Shown here in pieces: positions 1-5,375 of a stretch of DNA of 5,375 nucleotides (positions are counted from its first letter, which is position 1; each line of letters starts with the position of its first letter). Under the pieces are notes generated by a model. That model searched no databases, was not told the DNA's origin, and saw nothing but the letters and a program-made list of their open reading frames with translations. The DNA comes from Clostridiales bacterium (GTDB lineage Bacteria > Bacillota > Clostridia > Oscillospirales > Oscillospiraceae): positions 1 through 5,375 of the forward strand of contig JAJQET010000328.1 of assembly GCA_021201515.1 (NCBI GenBank), in the 5' to 3' direction. A program made the translations under genes and the position numbers.

Positions 1-1
1 G

Positions 2-1003
2 GAGAGCGGTATGAAGGTGATCGCCTTTGGCCGGGTCACGGTCTATCCCCGGGATGGGGTGTATCAGCTATACGCGGAGGCCCTCAGCCCGGACGGCATT
101 GGCGAACTGTATGTGGCCTTTGAGCAGCTGAAAGCCCGGCTGGAGGCGGACGGCCTCTTTGATGCGGCTCATAAGAACTCGCTGCCCGCCATCCCGGAGC
201 GGATAGGCGTCATTACCTCTGAGGCCGGAGCGGCGGTGCATGATATTATCCGCGTCCTGCGGGCCCGTTGGCCCCTGTGCGAAGTTCTGCTGCTGCCGGT
301 GCGGGTGCAGGGGGCGGAGGCCCCGGCGGAGATCGCTTCTGCCATCGCCTATGCCAACCGCTGGCAGGTGGCGGACGTGCTGATCGTCGGCCGGGGCGGC
401 GGCAGCATGGAGGACCTGTGGGCCTTCAATGACGAGCGGGTGGCCAGGGCCATCTATGCCTCCGAGCTGCCGGTCATCTCCGCCGTCGGCCATGAGCCGG
501 ACGTGACCATTGCCGACTTCGTGGCGGACCGCCGGGCGGCCACCCCCTCCAACGGGGCGGAGCTGGCGGTGCCCGACTGGCAGGAAGTTTACAGCGGCCT
601 GACCCAACTGGACGCCCGGCAGCGGCAGGCGCTGCTCCGGCGGCTTCAGCAGGCCAGGGCGGCGGTGGACCGCTGTGACCGCTCCCAGGCGCTGAAAAAT
701 CCCCGCTTGCTGCTGGAAACCAGGCAGATGGAGCTGGACCGGCTGACGGAGCGGCTGACCAGCGCCGGGGAAAAGACGGTGAACCGGCAACAGGTGCGCC
801 TCGCCTCTCTGACCGCCGGGCTGGACGCCATGAGCCCGTTGAAGGTGCTGTCCCGGGGCTATTCCGTGACCCGGAACAGGGCAGGGGCCATGACCTCCGT
901 GCGGGAGACCGCCGTAGGCGAACAAATTGAGACCACGTTATCGGATGGCACCCTCACCTCTGTGGTAACGGCGGTGAGCGAGGGCCGGAAAGGAGCTGTC
1001 TGA
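2..1003 (+). CDS. xseA: Exodeoxyribonuclease VII large subunit (5'-truncated by window edge)
   Basis: Large, catalytic subunit of exonuclease VII, the cytoplasmic single-strand DNA exonuclease that cuts from both ends to short oligonucleotides and works with several XseB subunits. The frame is open to the left edge, and the Met at 11 is internal: it lies in the conserved end of the N-terminal OB fold (GMKVIAFGRV), so the true start and about 75 residues are outside the window. Numbering from that Met, the catalytic domain shows D78 (VHDII), R128 (GRGGGS), the LWAFNDERVARAI block, H161 and D164 (GHEPD). Their spacing equals that of the E. coli residues D155, R205, H238 and D241 as I recall them. 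A charged, Gln/Arg/Leu-rich helical stretch (about 190-270) is the expected coiled coil that binds XseB. The conserved C-terminal segment MSPLKVLSRGYSV is at 274-286. All expected active-site residues are present, so the gene looks intact. xseB follows after 2 nt. Confidence 0.97.
   Translation, partial: ESGMKVIAFGRVTVYPRDGVYQLYAEALSPDGIGELYVAFEQLKARLEADGLFDAAHKNSLPAIPERIGVITSEAGAAVHDIIRVLRARWPLCEVLLLPVRVQGAEAPAEIASAIAYANRWQVADVLIVGRGGGSMEDLWAFNDERVARAIYASELPVISAVGHEPDVTIADFVADRRAATPSNGAELAVPDWQEVYSGLTQLDARQRQALLRRLQQARAAVDRCDRSQALKNPRLLLETRQMELDRLTERLTSAGEKTVNRQQVRLASLTAGLDAMSPLKVLSRGYSVTRNRAGAMTSVRETAVGEQIETTLSDGTLTSVVTAVSEGRKGAV
989..995 (+). promoter_or_regulatory. Ribosome binding site of xseB
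   Basis: AAAGGAG lies inside the last codons of xseA, 10 nt before the xseB ATG. It fixes the xseB start at 1006 and means xseB translation begins from within the xseA message, which fits coupled production of the two exonuclease VII subunits. Confidence 0.75.
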
Positions 1004-1005
1004 CC

Positions 1006-1239
1006 ATGGCAGGCAAGAAAAAGACCTTTGAAGAATCCCTCCTCCGGCTGGAGGAGATCGTCACCGCCCTGGAGCGGGGAGACGCACCGCTGGAGCAGTC
1101 TATGTCCCTCTTTGAGGAGGGGACAAAGCTGGTGGCCTCCTGCAAGAAGCAGCTGGACCAGGCCGAGCAGAAGGTGGTGCGCCTTTCCAAAGGAGAGGAC
1201 GGCGCGCCGGTGGCCCAGCCGCTGGAAGGGGCGGAGTGA
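1006..1239 (+). CDS. xseB: Exodeoxyribonuclease VII small subunit
   Basis: Small subunit of exonuclease VII. Several copies bind the coiled coil of XseA, and the holoenzyme needs it for activity. The 77-residue product has the usual family length (about 70-85) and pattern: an initial FEESLLRLEEIV helix (residues 8-19), ALERGDAPLEQSMSLFEEG (21-39), then KLVASCKKQLDQAEQKV (41-57). These form the two amphipathic helices typical of the family. The 20-residue tail (SKGEDGAPVAQ onward) is charged and probably disordered. The ATG at 1006 is 2 nt after the xseA stop and has a good ribosome binding site. The stop is 3 nt before ispA, so xseA, xseB and ispA should be cotranscribed and are probably translationally coupled. 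Confidence 0.97.
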   Translation: MAGKKKTFEESLLRLEEIVTALERGDAPLEQSMSLFEEGTKLVASCKKQLDQAEQKVVRLSKGEDGAPVAQPLEGAE

Positions 1240-1242
1240 CCC

Positions 1243-2124
1243 ATGACGTTTTTACAGGAGCTGGAAGCCTGCCGGGGGCAGGTGGAGGAGGCGCTGGCAG
1301 GCTATTTTCAGGAGGACGTACCCCAGAGGTACCTGCTGGACGCCATGCGCTACAGTCTGCTGGCGGGCGGTAAGCGCGTCCGCGCGGTGCTGGTGCTGAA
1401 ATTTTGCGAAGCGGCAGGGGGCAAAGCCGACGCGGCCATACCGATTGCCTGTGCAGTGGAAATGCTTCACACATACTCTCTGATTCATGACGACCTGCCC
1501 TGCATGGACAATGACGACCTGCGCCGGGGCAAGCCCACCAACCACATGGTCTATGGGGAGATGACCGCCACCCTGGCCGGGGACGCGTTGCAGGCCGCCG
1601 CCTTTGAGACGATCCTCTCCGCCGATTTGCCGAGAGAGGTCCGGGCGGAGTGCGCCCTGACCCTGGCCCAGGCGGTGGGGCCGCTGGGGATGTGCGGCGG
1701 TCAGCAGCTGGACAAGGAAGGGGAGCGCCAAACCTTCTCCCTGGAGCAGGTGGCTTATATGAACGGCCTGAAAACCGGCTGCCTGTTGCGGGCCGCCTGT
1801 GAGATGGGCGTGTTGGCGGCGGGGATGCCCAAGGACAGCCCCCAGGCCGAGGCGGCCCGGTCCTATGCGGACGCCATCGGCCTGGCCTTCCAGATTCGGG
1901 ACGATATGCTGAACGTGACCTCCACGGCGCAGGCCATGGGGAAGCCCGTGGGGAATGACGCGGTCCTGCGGAAATCCACCTATGTTTCGCTGCTGGGGCT
2001 GGAGGGCTGCCGGGAACGGATGACCCGGCTGACGGCCCAGGCCCAGGAGGCGATTGACCCTGTATTTGACCATCCGGCCTTTTTGCAGGAGCTGGCCGGG
2101 TATCTGTCGGAGCGGCAGATGTAA
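1243..2124 (+). CDS. ispA: Farnesyl diphosphate synthase (short-chain trans-prenyltransferase)
   Basis: Cytosolic, Mg-dependent enzyme that condenses IPP with DMAPP and then GPP to give farnesyl diphosphate (C15), precursor of undecaprenyl diphosphate and other prenyl products. The 293-residue length is normal for bacterial IspA. Visible motifs are GGKRVR (42-47), the first aspartate-rich motif in its bacterial DDxxxxD form (D83-D84-LPCM-D89) followed by DDLRRGKPTNH, GGQQLD (152-157), LKTG (176-179), QIRDD (217-221), GKPVGND (233-239) and KSTYVSLLG (244-252). Tyr78, five residues before the first motif, matches the tyrosine that limits chain length in bacterial FPP synthases, so a C15 product is expected. 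One oddity: the second aspartate-rich motif reads DDMLN (220-224), with Asn at the last position where the family usually has Asp. The ATG at 1243 is preceded by GGAG at 1233-1236. Geranylgeranyl diphosphate synthase is a less likely alternative. Confidence 0.95.
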   Translation: MTFLQELEACRGQVEEALAGYFQEDVPQRYLLDAMRYSLLAGGKRVRAVLVLKFCEAAGGKADAAIPIACAVEMLHTYSLIHDDLPCMDNDDLRRGKPTNHMVYGEMTATLAGDALQAAAFETILSADLPREVRAECALTLAQAVGPLGMCGGQQLDKEGERQTFSLEQVAYMNGLKTGCLLRAACEMGVLAAGMPKDSPQAEAARSYADAIGLAFQIRDDMLNVTSTAQAMGKPVGNDAVLRKSTYVSLLGLEGCRERMTRLTAQAQEAIDPVFDHPAFLQELAGYLSERQM

Positions 2125-2134
2125 GAAAAAGAAG

Positions 2135-2144
2135 AAAAGGTGGG
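2135..2144 (+). promoter_or_regulatory. Ribosome binding site that decides the DUF212 start
   Basis: AAAAGGTGGG lies in the purine-rich gap after ispA (2125-2151), 7 nt before the ATG at 2152. An in-frame GTG at 2140 falls inside this sequence and has only A-rich sequence with weak anti-SD complementarity upstream, so the ATG at 2152 is preferred over the longer reading. Confidence 0.7.
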
Positions 2145-2151
2145 AAAACCG

Positions 2152-2607
2152 ATGCTTCGAATCACATTTGGCAATCAAATTCTGGTGTTCTCTGTCCTGT
2201 CATGGTTTCTTGCCCAGGTGACGAAGGGGATCATCCAGTTCGTCACAGAGGGAAGGGTGACCCTCCGGCGGGTGCTGGCCAGCGGAGGTATGCCCAGCTC
2301 CCACTCGGCGATGGTGACCTGCTGCGCGGCCACCACCGGGATTCTGTACGGCTTTGACTCCAGTATGTTCGCCATCGCCTGTGTGCTGGACATCGTGGTC
2401 ATGTATGATGCCTGCAACGTGCGGCGTCAGTCCGGTGAGCAGGCCAAGGCCATCAATCTGATTCTGCAAAATTGGAACAATATGACCCCGGAGCTACAGG
2501 CGCTGCAGTTGAAGGTGCTGTTAGGCCATACACCTTTACAGGTAGTTCTCGGCGCGCTGATCGGCATTGTGGTTGCTCTGTTCGGCACCCATGTGATCGC
2601 GATCTGA
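2152..2607 (+). CDS. DUF212 / divergent PAP2 family integral membrane protein (YuiD-like)
   Basis: Predicted small inner-membrane protein of 151 residues, related to B. subtilis YuiD and distantly to PAP2 acid phosphatases and vanadium haloperoxidases. The biochemical role of the family is not firmly established, to my knowledge. Hydrophobic segments lie at about 8-31, 53-66, 72-85 and 131-150. Signature elements are K25, GGMPSSHSA (45-53, with the PAP2-like SSH), MYDACNVRRQSGEQA (84-98) and LLGHTPLQVVLGALIG (123-138). YuiD, as I recall it, has DATGVRRHAGEQA and GHQPIEV at these places, so N89 and Q130 differ from it. Length fits the family. The start is the ATG at 2152 (a GTG at 2140 would add four residues). 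Lying between ispA and dxs, it may act on a prenyl or other lipid phosphate, but this is inference from context and fold class only. Confidence 0.9.
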   Translation: MLRITFGNQILVFSVLSWFLAQVTKGIIQFVTEGRVTLRRVLASGGMPSSHSAMVTCCAATTGILYGFDSSMFAIACVLDIVVMYDACNVRRQSGEQAKAINLILQNWNNMTPELQALQLKVLLGHTPLQVVLGALIGIVVALFGTHVIAI

Positions 2608-2638
2608 GCGCATCTGGCCGGTTGAGACAGAAAAAAAC

Positions 2639-2645
2639 AGGGAGG
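2639..2645 (+). promoter_or_regulatory. Ribosome binding site that decides the dxs TTG start
   Basis: AGGGAGG, directly after an A7 run (2631-2637), sits 10 nt before a TTG at 2656. The dxs frame is closed by a TGA at 2623-2625 and has no ATG or GTG between that stop and the conserved N-terminal residues, so the TTG is the best start. The rest of the 48-nt gap (2608-2655) shows no convincing hairpin or promoter. Confidence 0.75.
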
Positions 2646-2655
2646 TTGTGACGCT

Positions 2656-4497
2656 TTGCAAAACGGAGACCGTTATGATTTGTCGCAGTTGACAGACCAG
2701 GAAGGCGTGGCACTTTGTGAGGAATTACGGAAGAAACTGATTGCGTCGGTATCCCAGACCGGCGGACATTTGGCGTCCAATTTAGGTGTGGTGGAGCTGA
2801 CTGTGGCCCTCCACAGAGTGTATGATACATCGAGGGACCGCCTGGTCTTTGATGTGGGGCACCAATGTTATGTACACAAGATTTTGACAGGCCGGGAGGA
2901 GGAGATGGGCACCCTCCGCTCCTTCGGCGGCCTTTCCGGCTTCCCAAAGCCGAAGGAGAGCGTCCACGATGCCTTTATCGCGGGCCATGCCTCCAATTCG
3001 GTGTCTGTGGCGGTGGGGATGGCGAGGGCCCGCACCCTGCTTCATGAGGATTACAACGTGATCGCGCTGATCGGCGACGGTGCGCTGACCGGCGGGCTGG
3101 CCTATGAGGGGCTGTCCGACGCCGGCTCCAGCGGTGAAAACCTGCTGGTCATTTTGAATGACAACGGGATGTCCATCACCAAAAATGTGGGTGGCATCTC
3201 CAGGCTGCTGGCGCGGCAGCACCTCCGCCCCAAGTATCTGGCTCTGAAACGGGGCTACCGCAATGCGATGATGAAAACCCCTGTCGGCACCAACGTCTAT
3301 AATGTCTCCTCCAAAATCAAAAAGGATATCAAGGGGACGCTTTTGCCCTCCAGCTTCTTTGAGGATATGGGCTTCACCTACCTTGGCCCGGTGAACGGTC
3401 ACGATTTGTCGGAGCTGACCAGACTTTTGAAGTGGGCCAAAAGCCTGACCGGGCCGGTACTGCTCCATGTACGCACTGTAAAGGGGAAGGGCTATCCACC
3501 TGCGGAACGCACCCCGGACAAATTCCACGGCGTCACGCCCTTCGACGTCGCCACGGGGGAGCCCCTCTGTCAGGGCGGGCCCAGTTTCTCCGCCGTATTC
3601 GGCGAGGCGCTTTGCCAGCTGGCGGAGGAGGACGAACGGGTCTGCGCCGTCACGGCGGCGATGCAATCCGGCACCGGCCTCAGTGAGTTTGCCAAACAGT
3701 TCCCCAAGCGCTTCTTTGACGTGGGGATTGCGGAGGGACATGCGGTGACCATGTGCGCAGGCATGGCCAGTCAGGGCCTGATTCCCGTGTTTGCGGTGTA
3801 CTCCACCTTCTTGCAGCGCTCCTTTGATATGATGATTCACGATGTAGCCATCGAGGGGCTCCATGTGGTGCTGTGCGTGGACCGGGCCGGGCTGGTAGGG
3901 GAGGACGGCGAAACCCATCAGGGGATTTTTGATCTGTCCCTCCTGTCCACCGTGCCGGGCATGACGGTGTTTGCCCCCTCCAGCTTTGCGGAGCTGCGGG
4001 CCATGCTGCGTCAGGCGGTGCTGGAGGTGCCCGGCCCGGTGGCGGTGCGCTATCCCAGAGGCGGGGAACTGGTATTTCACGGAGACACCAGCGGCGAGAC
4101 GGTGACGGTGCTGGAGGAAGGCGGCGATGTGACGCTGGTATCCTACGGCATCATGATCGGCGAAGTGCTGAAGGCGGCAAAGCTGCTTCGGGAGGCGGGC
4201 TTTGCGCCGGAGGTCATCAAGGTCAACCGGGTGGTGCCCCTGGACAGCACAAAGATTCGCGCCTCTGCGGCGAAAACCGGCTGCGTCCTTAGCTGCGAGG
4301 AGGAGACGGAGCCGAACTCCGTGGGCCAGTTTGTGGCCTCCGAGCTGGCCGCCGGAGAGACGAACTGTAAGGTGAAATTGCTGAACACAGGCTCCGGCTT
4401 CGTGACCCATGGAACGGTGCCGGAGCTGCGGGATATGCTGGGCATCGACGCCGCCCATATTGCGGCGGCAGCCAGGGAGGCGATGGGGCGTGGCTAA
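2656..4497 (+). CDS. dxs: 1-deoxy-D-xylulose-5-phosphate synthase
   Basis: ThDP- and Mg-dependent cytosolic enzyme that joins pyruvate and glyceraldehyde 3-phosphate, with loss of CO2, to give DXP. This is the first step of the MEP isoprenoid pathway and also feeds thiamin and pyridoxal synthesis. The 613 residues hold three domains: I (about 1-305) with H38 (TGGHLAS), VGHQ (67-70), GHAS (110-113) and the ThDP motif GDG (140-142) to NDN (168-170); II (about 306-470) with the catalytic Glu360 in IAEGHAV, the YSTFLQRSFD block (382-391), DRAG (409-412) and YPRG (466-469); III (475-613), the transketolase C-terminal domain, ending with THGTVPEL (584-591). Position 361 is Gly where E. coli has Gln. 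The N-terminus is roughly ten residues shorter than in E. coli before the conserved CEELR helix. The start is TTG at 2656. The gene overlaps tlyA by 8 nt at its end. The general resemblance is to Dxs of Oscillospiraceae. Confidence 0.97.
   Translation: MQNGDRYDLSQLTDQEGVALCEELRKKLIASVSQTGGHLASNLGVVELTVALHRVYDTSRDRLVFDVGHQCYVHKILTGREEEMGTLRSFGGLSGFPKPKESVHDAFIAGHASNSVSVAVGMARARTLLHEDYNVIALIGDGALTGGLAYEGLSDAGSSGENLLVILNDNGMSITKNVGGISRLLARQHLRPKYLALKRGYRNAMMKTPVGTNVYNVSSKIKKDIKGTLLPSSFFEDMGFTYLGPVNGHDLSELTRLLKWAKSLTGPVLLHVRTVKGKGYPPAERTPDKFHGVTPFDVATGEPLCQGGPSFSAVFGEALCQLAEEDERVCAVTAAMQSGTGLSEFAKQFPKRFFDVGIAEGHAVTMCAGMASQGLIPVFAVYSTFLQRSFDMMIHDVAIEGLHVVLCVDRAGLVGEDGETHQGIFDLSLLSTVPGMTVFAPSSFAELRAMLRQAVLEVPGPVAVRYPRGGELVFHGDTSGETVTVLEEGGDVTLVSYGIMIGEVLKAAKLLREAGFAPEVIKVNRVVPLDSTKIRASAAKTGCVLSCEEETEPNSVGQFVASELAAGETNCKVKLLNTGSGFVTHGTVPELRDMLGIDAAHIAAAAREAMGRG
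4474..4480 (+). promoter_or_regulatory. Ribosome binding site of tlyA inside the dxs 3' end
   Basis: AGGGAGG lies in the last dxs codons, 9 nt before the GTG at 4490. It sets the tlyA start at that GTG. A nearby ATG at 4483 is out of frame, and an in-frame ATG at 4409 would add 27 residues encoded inside dxs with no family counterpart. Confidence 0.75.
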
Positions 4498-5290
4498 GAA
4501 GCGTCTGGATGTGCGCATGACCGAGCTTGGTCTGGCGGAGAGCCGCCAGAAGGCCCAGGCCATCATTATGAGCGGCCAGGTCTTTGTGGACGGCAGGCGT
4601 TTGGACAAGTGCGGCGCGCCGGTGGCGGAGGACGCCGCCATCGAGGTACGCGGCAAGACATTGCCCTACGTCAGCCGGGGCGGGTTGAAGCTGGAAAAGG
4701 CTATAAAAACCTTCCCCATTGACCTCTATGGCGTGACGGCTATGGACTGCGGCGCCTCCACCGGCGGCTTTACCGACTGTATGCTGCAAAACGGGGCGGC
4801 GAAGGTCTACGCCGTGGACGTGGGCTACGGTCAGTTGGACTGGAAGCTCCGCAACGACAGCCGGGTGGTGAACCTGGAGCGGACCAACGCCCGGTACCTG
4901 ACCAGGGCGGAGATTCCGGAACCGCTGGAGTTTGTGTCGGTGGACGTTTCCTTCATCTCCCTGGGGCTGATTTTGCCCGCCCTCCGTCCGCTGCTGGCGG
5001 AGGAGGCCCAAATGGTCTGCCTGGTGAAGCCCCAGTTTGAGGCGGGGTGGGAAAAGGTGGGCAAGAAGGGGGTCGTCCGGGACCCGAAGGTACACGTCGA
5101 GGTGCTGGAGCAGTTCCTGCGCCATGCGGAGCAGAGCAGCTTAACCGTAAAGGGTCTTACCTTTTCACCCGTCAGGGGCCCGGAGGGAAATATCGAGTAC
5201 CTGGGCTGGCTGTCCGCCGCAGGCGGAGCGGCCAACGTCCCTGATCTGGAAGCGCTGGTCAGAGAATCTCATACGGAATTGGAGAAATAA
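4490..5290 (+). CDS. tlyA: TlyA family 16S/23S rRNA (cytidine-2'-O)-methyltransferase
   Basis: SAM-dependent methyltransferase that adds 2'-O-methyl groups to rRNA cytidines (16S C1409 and/or 23S C1920 in E. coli numbering). It is often annotated as hemolysin A, and in B. subtilis as YqxC. The 266 residues begin with an RNA-binding S4 domain (about 3-55; KKRLDVRM, ESRQKAQAIIMSGQVFVDG), a short linker (LPYV, 58-61), then an FtsJ-like Rossmann domain: SRGGLKL (62-68), SAM motif DCGASTGGFTD (86-96), DVGYGQLDW (110-118), VDVSFISL (151-158), VKPQFEAG (179-186), GVVRDP (194-199) and GNIEYLGW (233-240). The K67-D152-K180-E236 set matches the catalytic tetrad of mycobacterial TlyA with a constant offset of two residues. 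Length and the full S4 domain suggest the longer, dual-target type II form. The GTG start overlaps the dxs stop by 8 nt, implying translational coupling. A toxin role is unlikely. Confidence 0.95.
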   Translation: MAKKRLDVRMTELGLAESRQKAQAIIMSGQVFVDGRRLDKCGAPVAEDAAIEVRGKTLPYVSRGGLKLEKAIKTFPIDLYGVTAMDCGASTGGFTDCMLQNGAAKVYAVDVGYGQLDWKLRNDSRVVNLERTNARYLTRAEIPEPLEFVSVDVSFISLGLILPALRPLLAEEAQMVCLVKPQFEAGWEKVGKKGVVRDPKVHVEVLEQFLRHAEQSSLTVKGLTFSPVRGPEGNIEYLGWLSAAGGAANVPDLEALVRESHTELEK

Positions 5291-5296
5291 ACGGAA

Positions 5297-5375
5297 ATGA
5301 AAGTTGTGCTCAGCCCCAACCCCTACCGGGACAAGGGATTGCGTGCGGTGCAGACCGCCGACAAAATTTTAAGGG
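5297..5375 (+). CDS. nadK: Probable NAD kinase, N-terminal fragment (3' end outside window)
   Basis: Only 26 codons are visible, starting MKVVLSPNPYRDKGLRAVQ. A short hydrophobic beta strand followed by a Pro-Asn-Pro turn and a helix (RAVQTADKIL) fits the N-terminus of the NAD kinase domain as I recall it from Oscillospiraceae. NAD kinase phosphorylates NAD with ATP to make NADP in the cytosol. The diagnostic GGDGT motif lies beyond the window, so the call leans on position: in Clostridia nadK usually follows tlyA and precedes argR and recN. The ATG is 6 nt after the tlyA stop. GGAG at 5281-5284 in the tlyA tail is the likely ribosome binding site, at a rather long 12-nt spacing. Confidence 0.75.
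   Translation, partial: MKVVLSPNPYRDKGLRAVQTADKILR

Noticed and set aside
68..925. 285-codon minus-strand open frame across xseA
   Set aside because: Antisense shadow of xseA. It has low-complexity Gly/His/Gln/Pro-rich sequence and no family resemblance.
2054..2106. TTGACC hexamers near 2054 and 2066 as possible -35 elements of a promoter before the DUF212 gene
   Set aside because: No TATAAT-like hexamer occurs 16-18 nt downstream of either, and both are within well-conserved ispA coding sequence.
2140..2151. GTG start four codons upstream for the DUF212 protein
   Set aside because: The GTG lies inside the AAAAGGTGGG ribosome binding site that serves the ATG at 2152.
1252..2178. 308-codon minus-strand open frame across ispA
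   Set aside because: Antisense shadow of ispA with the same His/Gly/Gln/Arg-rich composition and no domain.
2509..2540. TTGAAG with CATACA or TTTACA as a promoter for dxs
   Set aside because: The spacings are about 12 and 20 nt, outside the usual range, and the elements are in DUF212 coding sequence.
2595..2604. Perfect 10-bp palindrome GATCGCGATC at the end of the DUF212 gene
   Set aside because: Too short and without a loop to act as a terminator, not followed by a T run, seen once only and within coding sequence. Chance is the simplest explanation.
2608..2655. The 48-nt DUF212-dxs gap as a site for a terminator or riboswitch
   Set aside because: No stable stem-loop with a following T run is visible, and the gap is too short for a known riboswitch. 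It holds an A7 run and the dxs ribosome binding site.
4409..4489. Upstream in-frame ATG that would lengthen TlyA by 27 residues
   Set aside because: The extra residues are encoded within conserved dxs sequence and have no counterpart in TlyA. The GTG at 4490 has a good ribosome binding site and places the S4 domain at the N-terminus as in the family.
2782..4656. 624-codon open frame on the minus strand across dxs
   Set aside because: It mirrors dxs codon bias in GC-rich DNA. The translation is rich in His, Gly, Arg, Gln and Pro with no recognisable domain, it has no evident ribosome binding site, and dxs on the other strand is fully conserved.

Overview
The window is a compact, one-directional (+ strand) run of seven housekeeping genes: the 3' part of xseA, then xseB, ispA, a DUF212 (divergent PAP2, YuiD-like) membrane protein gene, dxs, tlyA, and the first 26 codons of what is very probably nadK. 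GC is high (roughly 60-68% over most genes). The gene order and the protein sequences point to a GC-rich member of the Clostridia, most likely Oscillospiraceae/Ruminococcaceae-like gut bacteria (Flavonifractor, Oscillibacter or Lawsonibacter type). That placement is inferred from recalled family resemblance, not from a search.

Layout: exonuclease VII large and small subunits (xseA up to 1003, xseB 1006-1239) are followed 3 nt later by farnesyl diphosphate synthase (ispA, 1243-2124). A 27-nt purine-rich gap with a strong ribosome binding site leads to the DUF212 gene (2152-2607). A 48-nt gap, the longest in the window, precedes dxs (2656-4497), which uses a TTG start. tlyA (GTG start at 4490, to 5290) overlaps the end of dxs by 8 nt, and nadK starts 6 nt after tlyA. 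No stretch over 50 nt lacks a gene. I found no convincing terminator, internal promoter, RNA gene, mobile element, CRISPR array or long repeat, so the block reads as one transcription unit that begins before and continues after the window.

How the genes fit together: dxs makes 1-deoxy-D-xylulose 5-phosphate, the entry point of the MEP isoprenoid pathway, and ispA condenses the resulting C5 units into farnesyl diphosphate, the precursor of undecaprenyl diphosphate. The DUF212 protein between them has a PAP2-like signature and several membrane segments, so a role on a prenyl (or other lipid) phosphate is plausible but unproven. xseA/xseB (DNA repair and processing), tlyA (rRNA 2'-O-methylation) and nadK (NADP synthesis) are unrelated in pathway. 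They are linked to the isoprenoid genes by a gene order that is common in Clostridia (xseA-xseB-ispA-dxs-tlyA-nadK, usually followed by argR and recN).

I see no new multi-gene system here. The points worth a second look are modest: the DUF212 gene inside an isoprenoid operon, an Asp-to-Asn change in the second aspartate-rich motif of IspA, a short N-terminus and TTG start in Dxs, a TlyA with the features of the dual-target (type II) form, and a local drop in GC around the DUF212/dxs starts.
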